Shown in pieces: positions 1 through 8,179 of a stretch of 64,000 nt of DNA. This DNA comes from Candidatus Litorirhabdus singularis (GTDB taxonomy: Bacteria > Pseudomonadota > Gammaproteobacteria > Pseudomonadales > Halieaceae), in NCBI RefSeq assembly GCF_026262625.1, contig NZ_SHNN01000001.1:434001-498000 (forward strand). Reading direction: 5' to 3'. The notes beneath the pieces were generated by a model. The model ran no database searches. It worked only from the letters and a program-made list of their open reading frames with translations, and was not told where the DNA came from. Every line of letters starts with the position of its first letter. The first letter of the stretch is position 1. A program made the position numbers and the translations under genes.

Positions 1-325
1 TGACCCCAGCCGTTGTTGAAGATGTAGGTATCATCCCCAGCACCACCGGTTAAGCGGTCATTGTCGGCTCCAGCAATCAAAACATCATTGCCACCACCAC
101 CATCCAACGTGTCCATACCACCGCCACCCATCAGGATGTCGTCATCGGCGCCGCCCTCCAGCACATCGACATTTGTGCCACCCTGTAAAGTGTCGTTGCC
201 CGAGCCGCCGACCAGCTTATCGGTGCCGTCTCCGCCGGCCAGAAAATCATTGCCCGCACCCCCACTCAATACATCGCCAGTGGTATTGCCGATCAACAAA
301 TCCTTGCCTGAGCCACCTTGAAGAG
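1..325 (-). repeat. Tandem RTX nonapeptide-coding repeats (27-bp period)
   Basis: This part of the RTX gene encodes consecutive GGxGxDxLx nonapeptides such as GGAGNDFLA, GGSGNDTLQ, GGADDDILM and GGGGNDVLI. The resulting 27-bp period makes the opposite strand look like a Pro/Ser-rich reading frame, which is an artefact. These repeats normally fold into a calcium-bound parallel beta-roll after secretion. The array continues past the left edge. Confidence 0.85.
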
Positions 326-3300
326 CACCGGCTTTCTGTGGATCTGTGGTGCCGACGAAGAGCAGGTCGTTGGTTGCACCACCGGTGGCCGTGGTAGCAG
401 CCACTGCGGTGGAAACAGAAATGACGCTAGTGATTTTATCAATACCACCAACGGCATTAGCTGATTTACCTTTTGTTTTCTCTACCAGGTCTTTACTGAC
501 TGCAACACCCTCAAGCTGTGTCGCATCGACTGTCATGATAGGAATATCCCCCGGGGCGCTGAACTCAATCTCCCAGCTGGTGTTATCTACTTTGCTCGTA
601 ACAGCGAAAAGACCCGCGCCTGTAAATGCGTCCAATGCGGCCTGTATATTCTTGGTAGTGTTTGCCGGTTCGTCTGCGTCAAAAACAACCTCTCCCGTTT
701 TCGCAGCACCAAGTCCCAGCACAAAACTACCACTGACTGCACCTGTAAGATCGAGCGTTTGCACTTCCTTTTCCGCGAGCGTAGTAACAGCCGGGCCTGC
801 AGCTGCAATTTGATCTGCTGCGGCTTTAAGATTCAGGCCGGTCGCGCTCATCAGCTCCTGATCTACTGCGACCGACTGCGCCCCGCTATAGCTCGAATAG
901 TCCAGCACTACCCGTTTGTCCGCTGCCACACCTACCGCAGAAGTGATGGCGCCCTGCAAGGCCTCGTCACTCAAAATCTTGTATGTATTATTGCCTTTGC
1001 CGCCGACGATATTGAAAATGCCAGTTGCAACAAGTTTGTAACTAATGGTTTTTTCTGCATCGACCGGGTCAGGAACAGTCGCATTAACCGTCACGGATCC
1101 GTTGGCACCCAGCTCAAACACAAGGTCGTGGGTCACGTTAGAGAAGTTCAGCTCGCCCGACTTAGGCACAACACTCTGAACTGGTGGGTTATTTGGCGGT
1201 AGTGGATTTAACCCTGAATCATCGACGACAAAGCTGTTACCCGCCAGACCCTGCCCCCAGTTGTCGTGGAAAAAATATTGATTGTCTCCCGAACTACCTT
1301 TGATCTTTTCCAGAAACTGGGCATCAACCAATTTGTTGCTATTTGGATTCGTCGTATCGACAACCTGCACACCATTCTTACCTTCAACAGCACCCTCTCC
1401 TGAAGGATAAACATCTACCCGCAGGTCCCTGGATACATTTGAAAAATCCAGCTCATCGCTGCCTGCATTTTGCTGGCCGGCAGCTATTGCCTTAGAATCA
1501 TCAGCATTGTCGATGACCGCATCGTTGCCCCAGTCGTTGCTCTTGAATACGTAAAGGTCATTGCCCTGACCACCTATCAGAGTTTGGGTATTCGCTCCAG
1601 CAAGAATGACATCATCACCTGCTCCGGTATTGACTTCCATTGGGCTCTGGTCAGTCACTATAACTTCCTGCCTCCCCCCTGCAGAGGTAATAGCAACAAC
1701 GTCGTCGGCACTAAAACCCATCAATTTGCCGATGTATTGAATGCTGCCGCCTTGTGCATCGTAAATTGCTTCGATCTCACCTGATGCATCTTTTTTGTAG
1801 TCGAGCGTTAGTTTGCCTTCAAAACCGTCGCCCTTTTTCAAGACTTTAATTAAAGCGTTCTCGCCTATAACTAAATCAATATTGTTCTGGTCAAGGCTCT
1901 TGCCAACGGTTAGTGACCCCATCTGGCCATTGCTCAATAATGTGATCGCTAAAGAGCCATTTTGATCTAGCCAGTCAAATGGATTGGCGCCTTTTAGCCC
2001 ACCTCCATATCCTGTGGTTCGTTTATTGATTGCTAACTGCAGATCGCTAACAGATGAAACATCGACAGAAGCTACCTCCTCCTCCAATAGCAGCTGCACT
2101 TTTTTGGCGTTGTTACCTAGCTTCAGGGTTAACTCCTCCGCCTTTACGCTGAAGACATAAGTCGAACTAGCGCCTACCGCGACACCGGTAACACCATTTA
2201 TTTCCTGCAACAGTATTTTTGATTTCTCTATATCTGTGGCGTGTTTAGACACGGTTAGCTGAATATGCTTGTTAGCCAAACCGGTCACATCGAAGATAGA
2301 GATAGCCCCGTTCACTTCAAATTCACCGGCCGCAGTAGGAACGGTCGTAATAACCCCGTTACTGGCCGCCAATAAACCTTGGTAACGCGGCTCATTGGCA
2401 GCAAACGCAAGGTCTTCTGAGGTCATGAAATCAAGCGTTTCGGTGACAAAACCCGACTCAGTTTCCAGCACCCAGTCACCACCAATAAAGCGGTTGCCAG
2501 TAGCATCGTTAGAGGCGGCGATATCGGCCTCAGTGACGCCCGCCAGACGGTCAACAAAGCTGATCCCGACTTCGCCCTCGGCCACATTACAACCGTAAAT
2601 AAGAATATCGCCGTCACTCTTGAGCGCACGGCCCCAGCTTTCCAGCTGCTGGCGATAACGGTCCAGGCTGCTATTGGTAACACTGGCTGTACCGAGACGG
2701 ACTAACCCCGCGGCGCCGTGAGAGAGCACGTGCAGCGCTGAAATATCTTCATAGGCAGCCAATACATCAGTCAGTTGATTGACACCATCGGCCTCACCAT
2801 TCAACAGGATGACAGTAACCCGCTCGGCACCGGTGCGCGCGGTTAATGCTTCCGGCAAATCGGCGACAGCAAACTCATCACTTACATCGGTTTCAGCATC
2901 TGCAGCCGCAACCGGCGCACCTAGCCAATCGGCAATCAATACCTCGCCATCGGCGGTAGCCTGAGTACGGAACTCCAGCTCTTCGGCGGCATCACCCATG
3001 AAGGTGGCCAGCAATTCTTTGTAATCATCAACCGAACGATCCACGACCAGCACCTGATGCCCGTTCAGTTGCTGTACCAGATGGATAGCGGCCAGATTAT
3101 CGCTGGCAACGGCTGCGACTTCTTCTTCTGTCGCTACTTCATCGGTTTCCCCGTCAGTGGCAACTTCTGCGGACTCTGGCGCCGCTGCGGCCTCAAGTTC
3201 AGCGTCAGTTAATGCCGCGGGTTGCTCTGCGTCAGCTTCAGAATCAGCTTCCGGGTTAACGTCTACCAGACCCAGCGGGTCAGACTCGTGCTGGCGCACC

Positions 3301-3560
3301 AGCTCCAGGCCCTGGGCATTAGCCGCATCGGCCAGCCCCGCATCCACTAGTTGCTCCACCACCAGCTCTTCATTCAGCAGTTCTGCGCTCAGCGCCAGCG
3401 GCGCGGCATCGGCCGACAGCAGGTAGCGGTTTTCGAGCTGCTCAACCAGGTAGGTGTTGCGACGCCGCGCGCCGGTAGCACGTTGGTTCCACATGTACTG
3501 CCGTAGTGAGCGCATTTTGGCGTAGCGCGATTGCAGCATCCGATAGAGAGTTCTGGGCAT
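1..3560 (-). CDS. Giant RTX-type secreted protein with LEPR-XLL-like N-terminus and DUF4347 domain (partial, runs off left edge)
   Basis: The minus strand is open without a stop from 3563 to base 1, giving about 1186 residues, so the C-terminus lies outside the window. Near residues 37-52 is VEQLENRYLLSADA, resembling the LEPR-XLL motif found at the start of very large secreted or adhesin-like proteins. An acidic Ala/Glu-rich linker follows (about 50-150), then a DUF4347-like domain (about 155-400, with ALHVLSHGAAG and ILIYGCNVAEG). A long middle part carries isolated RTX-like blocks (GGQGNDLYVF near residue 650). The last 100 or so visible residues are tandem GGxGxDxL calcium-binding nonapeptides. 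Two adjacent ATGs (3563, 3560) follow GAGGAAG; 3560 has the better spacing. Family knowledge: such proteins are usually exported by type I secretion, and the TolC-type gene directly upstream fits. The substrate or adhesive role is unknown. Confidence 0.9.
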   Translation of the reverse strand, partial: MPRTLYRMLQSRYAKMRSLRQYMWNQRATGARRRNTYLVEQLENRYLLSADAAPLALSAELLNEELVVEQLVDAGLADAANAQGLELVRQHESDPLGLVDVNPEADSEADAEQPAALTDAELEAAAAPESAEVATDGETDEVATEEEVAAVASDNLAAIHLVQQLNGHQVLVVDRSVDDYKELLATFMGDAAEELEFRTQATADGEVLIADWLGAPVAAADAETDVSDEFAVADLPEALTARTGAERVTVILLNGEADGVNQLTDVLAAYEDISALHVLSHGAAGLVRLGTASVTNSSLDRYRQQLESWGRALKSDGDILIYGCNVAEGEVGISFVDRLAGVTEADIAASNDATGNRFIGGDWVLETESGFVTETLDFMTSEDLAFAANEPRYQGLLAASNGVITTVPTAAGEFEVNGAISIFDVTGLANKHIQLTVSKHATDIEKSKILLQEINGVTGVAVGASSTYVFSVKAEELTLKLGNNAKKVQLLLEEEVASVDVSSVSDLQLAINKRTTGYGGGLKGANPFDWLDQNGSLAITLLSNGQMGSLTVGKSLDQNNIDLVIGENALIKVLKKGDGFEGKLTLDYKKDASGEIEAIYDAQGGSIQYIGKLMGFSADDVVAITSAGGRQEVIVTDQSPMEVNTGAGDDVILAGANTQTLIGGQGNDLYVFKSNDWGNDAVIDNADDSKAIAAGQQNAGSDELDFSNVSRDLRVDVYPSGEGAVEGKNGVQVVDTTNPNSNKLVDAQFLEKIKGSSGDNQYFFHDNWGQGLAGNSFVVDDSGLNPLPPNNPPVQSVVPKSGELNFSNVTHDLVFELGANGSVTVNATVPDPVDAEKTISYKLVATGIFNIVGGKGNNTYKILSDEALQGAITSAVGVAADKRVVLDYSSYSGAQSVAVDQELMSATGLNLKAAADQIAAAGPAVTTLAEKEVQTLDLTGAVSGSFVLGLGAAKTGEVVFDADEPANTTKNIQAALDAFTGAGLFAVTSKVDNTSWEIEFSAPGDIPIMTVDATQLEGVAVSKDLVEKTKGKSANAVGGIDKITSVISVSTAVAATTATGGATNDLLFVGTTDPQKAGALQGGSGKDLLIGNTTGDVLSGGAGNDFLAGGDGTDKLVGGSGNDTLQGGTNVDVLEGGADDDILMGGGGMDTLDGGGGNDVLIAGADNDRLTGGAGDDTYIFNNGWG

Positions 3561-3691
3561 CATTCTTCCTCGCTGGTCGACGCAACTGACGCGTCCAACC
3601 AAGTTAATCTCCGGCAAGCCATCAGAGGGCTAGCCGGTTTACACGTTCCTGCGTATTGCACTAATTTTCGCACGACCAAACCGACAACTGC

Positions 3692-5077
3692 TCAGAGAGC
3701 AGCGGGCTCGGCGGCAGGGACTTGCAACCAGCTGTTGACCAGGGCCAGGTCATCCGGCTGCAGGTCACCAACGGCGAACTTCAACTTCAGGGTATTGAGC
3801 ACGTAGTCGTAGCGCGCCTTGGTCAAGGCTTGACGGACCTGCGACAAATCATTCTGGGCGTCGAGGACATTGAGCAGACTATTTCTGCCAGTGCGATAAC
3901 CGGACTCACGGGCTTGCAGCAAGCGCTCCTGAGCTTTAACCGACTGCTCTAAGGCCCCTATCTGCACGATAGCGGTGTGAATGCGGTTGTACGCATCCTG
4001 GGTCTCGCGTTCGACCATACGGCGCTTGTCATTCAGGGTTTCCAGCACGCTGTAACGCTTTTGCGATGCCTGGCGCACCTGGGAGGAGGTCAAACCACCT
4101 GAATACAATGGCAAGTTCATGCGCACGGCCACATCGGCGGTCTCTATCTCGCTGCCGCCACCGTACACAGAACCGTCGGTGTCGGTGTTCAAAGCGTTAA
4201 CCACCAGCTCAAAGGTCGGGTAATGGCCGCCCTTCAGCACTTTGATTTCTTGCTGAGCCACATCCAGCTCCAGCATCATCGACTGAATCTCAAGGCTGCG
4301 CTCGTTTGCCATGGTGATCCACTCGGCACTACTGTCCGGCTGCGGCTTTTCCAACGGCACATCAGTACGCAACACCAACAATTGCTGCGGGATAACACCC
4401 ACCACTTCGCGCAAGGCATACTGGCTGTCTGCCAGCCGGCTCTCTAACTCAAATTCCTTGGCCACCGCATTCAGTGAACGCGCCCGCGCGTCTTCCACAT
4501 CCACCCGCTTGCCAAGGCCGCTCTTGAGTTTGCCCTCGGCGAGCTTGAGGTGACGATTCATAGCGGTTTTTTCGGCCTGCACGGTCAGCAGCTGGTCACC
4601 GCGCTCCAGCACCAAAAAGTAGTTTTCCGCCAGCCGCAGCATAAGCTCCTGACGGGCCAGGCCAAACTCAACCTCCGCCTTGTCGACGCTGACCTTGGAC
4701 TGCGAGTAGCGCTTCCAGCGTGAATAATCAAACACCGACTGGGTTATCTTGAAGCCGTTGGTCGTGGTGGCGTAATCGGAGGCGCCGCGATCAAACACCT
4801 CGTTGTCAGAGCTGATAATGTCCTGGTCGGTGTTTTTGTACTCGTACTCGTAGGAGAGGTTGGGCAGCAACTGCGACCGGCTTTGCTTGATCGCCTCTTT
4901 GTTGGCTTCGTAGTTGTACTTCGCTGACAAAAACTTGCCGTCGGTGGTTTCGGCAACGCTCCATAATGTTAGTAAGTCCTCACTCCATGAGGGCTGGGAC
5001 AGCAGGGTTAATGCCGCTACCCCCCCAGCGAATGCTCGTTTGGAAAAAGCTTTTCTTACCGAACTGATCACAAACAT
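3692..5077 (-). CDS. TolC family outer-membrane efflux/secretion protein
   Basis: The product has 461 residues, the usual TolC length. An N-terminal signal peptide runs to about residue 32 (hydrophobic GGVAALTLLSQPSW). Two repeated outer-membrane-factor halves follow, with the typical coiled-coil helices, for example SRSQLLPNLSYEYEYKNTD near residue 70 and YRTGRNSLLNVLDAQNDL near 400. TolC proteins form trimeric outer-membrane/periplasmic channels for type I secretion or drug efflux. The RTX gene starts 131 bp downstream on the same strand, so this is most likely its secretion channel. The ABC ATPase and membrane-fusion partners are not next to it here. The ATG at 5077 follows GGAAG. Type I secretion and general efflux roles cannot be told apart by sequence alone. 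Confidence 0.93.
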   Translation of the reverse strand: MFVISSVRKAFSKRAFAGGVAALTLLSQPSWSEDLLTLWSVAETTDGKFLSAKYNYEANKEAIKQSRSQLLPNLSYEYEYKNTDQDIISSDNEVFDRGASDYATTTNGFKITQSVFDYSRWKRYSQSKVSVDKAEVEFGLARQELMLRLAENYFLVLERGDQLLTVQAEKTAMNRHLKLAEGKLKSGLGKRVDVEDARARSLNAVAKEFELESRLADSQYALREVVGVIPQQLLVLRTDVPLEKPQPDSSAEWITMANERSLEIQSMMLELDVAQQEIKVLKGGHYPTFELVVNALNTDTDGSVYGGGSEIETADVAVRMNLPLYSGGLTSSQVRQASQKRYSVLETLNDKRRMVERETQDAYNRIHTAIVQIGALEQSVKAQERLLQARESGYRTGRNSLLNVLDAQNDLSQVRQALTKARYDYVLNTLKLKFAVGDLQPDDLALVNSWLQVPAAEPAAL

Positions 5078-5433
5078 AAACTAGCTTCCATTCGTTTATT
5101 GATTACCCGTAAAAGATAGGCCACAGCCATCGTTTAGGCAAACAAAATCGTCCTCAGGAGGCACTGGTTCTCACTTTATTCACGATGGACTTGCAGGAAG
5201 TAAGTGTCTTGGTGTCATCAGGCTGAAAAACAGGTTAATGCAGGCGTACGAGGCTACTGCAGGCCGCGCCAAACGGAAATCAGCGCTGCACTGGAATAGG
5301 GGCTCAGCTGCGAGATAACAGGGTGCTTTAACTCCTTGGGGACCCTATGCCCGCAGGTGGGCTGGCACAATCATTTAGTATGATCTAAATATTCAACCGC
5401 AGCTGACAGTAGTAGCCTGCAGAATCCCTGCTT
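5078..5433. other. Intergenic region upstream of the TolC-type gene
   Basis: This 356-bp stretch between the Nudix and TolC-type genes (both minus) has no convincing reading frame. It should hold the promoter for the TolC-RTX pair, but no clear -35/-10 pair was found. A short CCTC-AG-GAGG palindrome lies near 5154-5163; its loop is too small for a good terminator. Confidence 0.5.
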
Positions 5434-5949
5434 TTAGCGCGGCTGCGCCATCAGTTGCTGCATAATTTCGCGCTGATACGTAAAGCGCCAGGAATACTCC
5501 GCAAAGTCACTCACCGGCAAATAAAACGCGGTGCGAACTTCCAGTCGCGGGGGCGGGTCAATGCTCCCCGAATCGACATCATGTGCACAACGATAAAGAT
5601 GAAAACCAGTATCAAAAACGGTCAACAGTTCCCTTGGCTGCAGGCTCAGGCCGGTTTCTTCCCAGGTTTCGCGGAAGGCGGTGCAACGCGGGGTTTCATC
5701 GTTGAGGCTGGATCCGCCGGGCACGCTAACGTGACCATTCATACCCTGTACCAGTAACAAACCCGCCGCTGTCGCAGCGAAACAACCGGCGCTGGGCGCC
5801 GGCTCAGCTTGCTCGGCCAGCTCAACAACAGGGCAGGGTGGCGCTTCCACCGCACAGGCTGAGAAGCCTGCGCCAGACAACAACAAGCATACCCTCAGCA
5901 GTGCCGCTCCGCAGCGCCCTGGAACTTGCTCCTGCCTATATTTGCTCAT
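5434..5949 (-). CDS. Nudix hydrolase with lipoprotein-like signal
   Basis: The 171-residue product contains a complete Nudix box at about residues 77-99: Gly, Glu six residues later, then RETWEETGL, matching Gx5Ex7REUxEExGU except for a Thr at the U position after RE. Nudix enzymes hydrolyse nucleoside diphosphates linked to other groups. The first ATG is at 5949; a longer frame would need a TTG at 6018. From the ATG, the N-terminus has a basic stretch, a hydrophobic segment (ALLRVCLLLSGAGF) and Cys32 in FSAC, which resembles a lipobox. The protein may therefore be exported or lipidated, which is unusual for Nudix enzymes, whose substrates are mostly cytoplasmic. Substrate unknown. Its neighbour upstream is another envelope-type protein. 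Confidence 0.8.
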   Translation of the reverse strand: MSKYRQEQVPGRCGAALLRVCLLLSGAGFSACAVEAPPCPVVELAEQAEPAPSAGCFAATAAGLLLVQGMNGHVSVPGGSSLNDETPRCTAFRETWEETGLSLQPRELLTVFDTGFHLYRCAHDVDSGSIDPPPRLEVRTAFYLPVSDFAEYSWRFTYQREIMQQLMAQPR

Positions 5950-6022
5950 TGCCAAATGCCAAAAACCGGTCTCGTTAGTGCAGTGGAAAGCGCACTGGGC
6001 AAGGCCGGACAAAACCAAAGTA

Positions 6023-6604
6023 TTAGTTATTACACAGAATCTGCATCTTCATCTTGGCCACTTCAACCTGCTCCGCAGTAGTCGCATTGATCAACTCCTG
6101 CTTGGCCATATCGCACTCCTGAGCCTCCTCTTGGAATTCAGGCTCCAGCTCTGCTACCGCCTGTGCCGCTTTCGGCTCGCACATGCTGGGATCACCGCGC
6201 CGCACATTGGCGCCATTACCCGTTTCTTCAACGGTAACGCAATCACCCACCTTGATCTGAGTCTGGTCCGTGACCACCGTAATAGCGCTGCCCTCACCCG
6301 TACGGATCACATACTGCATACCACTACGATCACCTTGGGCACTACTCGACACAGCACCGCCAGCAGTGGCACCTAACAGGGCCCCACCAGCTTGCTTGGC
6401 GCTTGATTTGTTCCGGGTTGCTGCCCACCCCAGGGCACCGCCCACCAGAGCACCTTTGCGCGCCTCAGACTGAAGCTCCACCCTCTGGGCCTGCTCTACC
6501 ACACCGACGGTGATTTTTGCACTTTGACCACTTTTCTGGGCCACTGCTGCCGGCCCACTAACCAGGCTAATACCAATTGCGGCGAGAATAATAATGCGTT
6601 TCAT
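6023..6604 (-). CDS. Glycine-zipper envelope protein (SlyB/Pcp-like), periplasmic
   Basis: The 193-residue product starts with a clear signal peptide (MKRIIILAAIGISLVSGPAAVA) with cleavage expected after AVA; no lipobox Cys is present. Residues 48-90 form a small-residue glycine zipper (GALVGGALGW, then AGGALLGATAGGAVSS), as in 17-kDa surface antigen and SlyB proteins, where it packs against or spans the outer membrane. The middle part resembles the SlyB C-terminal domain (IRTGEGSAITVVTD, VGDCVTVEE). The C-terminal third is a Glu/Ala-rich, probably helical tail with two Cys (ECDMA, ILCNN) that could form a disulfide. The ATG at 6604 is preceded by GGGGA. Function is probably envelope stability; the helical tail is an extension beyond a minimal SlyB. 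Confidence 0.75.
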   Translation of the reverse strand: MKRIIILAAIGISLVSGPAAVAQKSGQSAKITVGVVEQAQRVELQSEARKGALVGGALGWAATRNKSSAKQAGGALLGATAGGAVSSSAQGDRSGMQYVIRTGEGSAITVVTDQTQIKVGDCVTVEETGNGANVRRGDPSMCEPKAAQAVAELEPEFQEEAQECDMAKQELINATTAEQVEVAKMKMQILCNN

Positions 6605-6753
6605 ACGGAAGTCCCCATTCGTTTTGATAAATACCGGAGCATCTTACGCCGCCAGCACTGGCTAGTATAGATTGCAGGAAAAAGGCGCTGCCGCAGAAAG
6701 CGTCAAAGGCGGCAGTTTCTGCGTAAAAATGCCACGGACACAACTCAGAGGGA

Positions 6754-8061
6754 CTACTGCAGCGTTTTGAAAAATACTTTAGAGTTGCGCTGCAAGTTGT
6801 ACAGCGACTGCCTGGCCGACGGCAGGGAGTCCGGCGTACTCTCCACAAAACCCTGCTCAAGAAACCAATGCGCGGTTTGCGTAGTCAAGACAAACACCCG
6901 CGCCAAACCCAGCCGGCGCGCTTCATTCTCCAGCGCCACCAACAGGCGCTGCCCACGTTCACCACCACGGTAGTCCGGGTGCGATACGATACAGGCTATC
7001 TCGCCACAGCCGTCCTCACTGAACGGGTATAGGGCCGCACAAGCAATAGTTCTGCCATCGCGCTCCAACAATCGAAACTGACCGATTTCTGATTCCAGCA
7101 ACTCACGCGAGCGCTTAACCAGCACGCCCTCCTGTTCCAGCGGCTGAATCAATTCCAAAATCCCACCTACGTCATCAATGCTGGCGGTGCGTAACAGTTC
7201 GTACTCATCCTCGGCAATCAAGGTGCCACTGCCATCATGAGTAAAAAGCTCCTGCAATAACGCGCAATCGTCCTGATAGCTGACGATCTGGCAACGCTTT
7301 ACGCCACCCAGACAGGCGCGTCTCGCAGCATCCAGCAGCGCAGCTTGATCGGCATCAGGAATGGACAGTTCACTGGCCGCACCCACAGAACACTGGCGCA
7401 CCAGCTCACCGTCAGCGTCCAGCAAGCCTTCGGCAGCACCAAACAACACCAGCTTGTCAGCGCCAATTGCAGCCGCACAGTGCATGGCAACATCTTCCAG
7501 TGCCAAACTGAAAATTTCACCGGTGGGCGAGTAGCCCAGCGGCGACTGCAGCACAATCGAACCATCTTGCAACTGTTGCTGGATACCGGTGCTGTCAATA
7601 CGCCGCACCTCACCGGTGTGGTGAAAATCGATGCCGTCGCGAACCCCAATGGGCTTAGCGGTCACAAAATTTCCTGAACACACGCGCATGCGTGAGCCCT
7701 GCATAGGAGAGTTAGGCAGTCCCATAGACAATAGAGCTTCTATCTGCGACCGCAACGATCCGGCAGCATCTTTAACATGCTCAAGCGCCGCGCTATCGGT
7801 AATCCGCAGCCCGTTGTGAAAGCTACTGGACAATCCCGCCTGCTGCAGACGCTCATCAATTTGCGGCCGCGCGCCATGCACTACCACCAGACGCACACCG
7901 AGGCTGTTCAATAGCGCCAGATCATGAATGATATTGGGAAAGTTTTCATGACGCGCAGCATCGCCTCCCAGCATCAGCACAAAGGTTTTACCCCGGTGTG
8001 CATTGATGTAGGGTGCGGTGTTCCTTAGCCAGCGTATGTAGTCACGCCCGGGAGTGGTCAC
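6754..8061 (-). CDS. argA: Amino-acid N-acetyltransferase (N-acetylglutamate synthase)
   Basis: This enzyme makes N-acetyl-L-glutamate from glutamate and acetyl-CoA, the first step of arginine synthesis. It has the classical bacterial two-domain form: an amino-acid-kinase-like regulatory domain (about 20-280, with PYINAHRGKTFVLMLGG and RLVVVHGARPQIDE) and a C-terminal GNAT acetyltransferase domain (about 290-435, with IACAALYPF and YRGGERGQRLL). Length and motifs match E. coli and Pseudomonas ArgA. There is no ATG at the N-terminus. A GTG at 8061 with GGA seven bases upstream gives an N-terminus like the Pseudomonas protein; a TTG at 8073 is the alternative. Feedback inhibition by arginine is known for the family and was not assessed from this sequence. 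Confidence 0.93.
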   Translation of the reverse strand: MTTPGRDYIRWLRNTAPYINAHRGKTFVLMLGGDAARHENFPNIIHDLALLNSLGVRLVVVHGARPQIDERLQQAGLSSSFHNGLRITDSAALEHVKDAAGSLRSQIEALLSMGLPNSPMQGSRMRVCSGNFVTAKPIGVRDGIDFHHTGEVRRIDSTGIQQQLQDGSIVLQSPLGYSPTGEIFSLALEDVAMHCAAAIGADKLVLFGAAEGLLDADGELVRQCSVGAASELSIPDADQAALLDAARRACLGGVKRCQIVSYQDDCALLQELFTHDGSGTLIAEDEYELLRTASIDDVGGILELIQPLEQEGVLVKRSRELLESEIGQFRLLERDGRTIACAALYPFSEDGCGEIACIVSHPDYRGGERGQRLLVALENEARRLGLARVFVLTTQTAHWFLEQGFVESTPDSLPSARQSLYNLQRNSKVFFKTLQ

Positions 8062-8179
8062 AATCGGATCCAAGTCATTGAAAAATTTGAAGTTGTTAAG
8101 GGTACCTAAAGCCAGCAGATTTGCCTAATGGCAATAATGCACAGCACTGCCCCACACCCCCACTAAGTTAGACCCGTGC

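Noticed and set aside
61-321. Pro/Ser-rich frame on the plus strand with regular repeats
   Set aside because: It is the reverse complement of the RTX nonapeptide repeats, whose 27-bp period creates the pattern. No ribosome site supports it.
5150-5165. CCTC-AG-GAGG stem as a terminator after the Nudix gene
   Set aside because: The loop is two bases, the stem is four, and no T-run follows.
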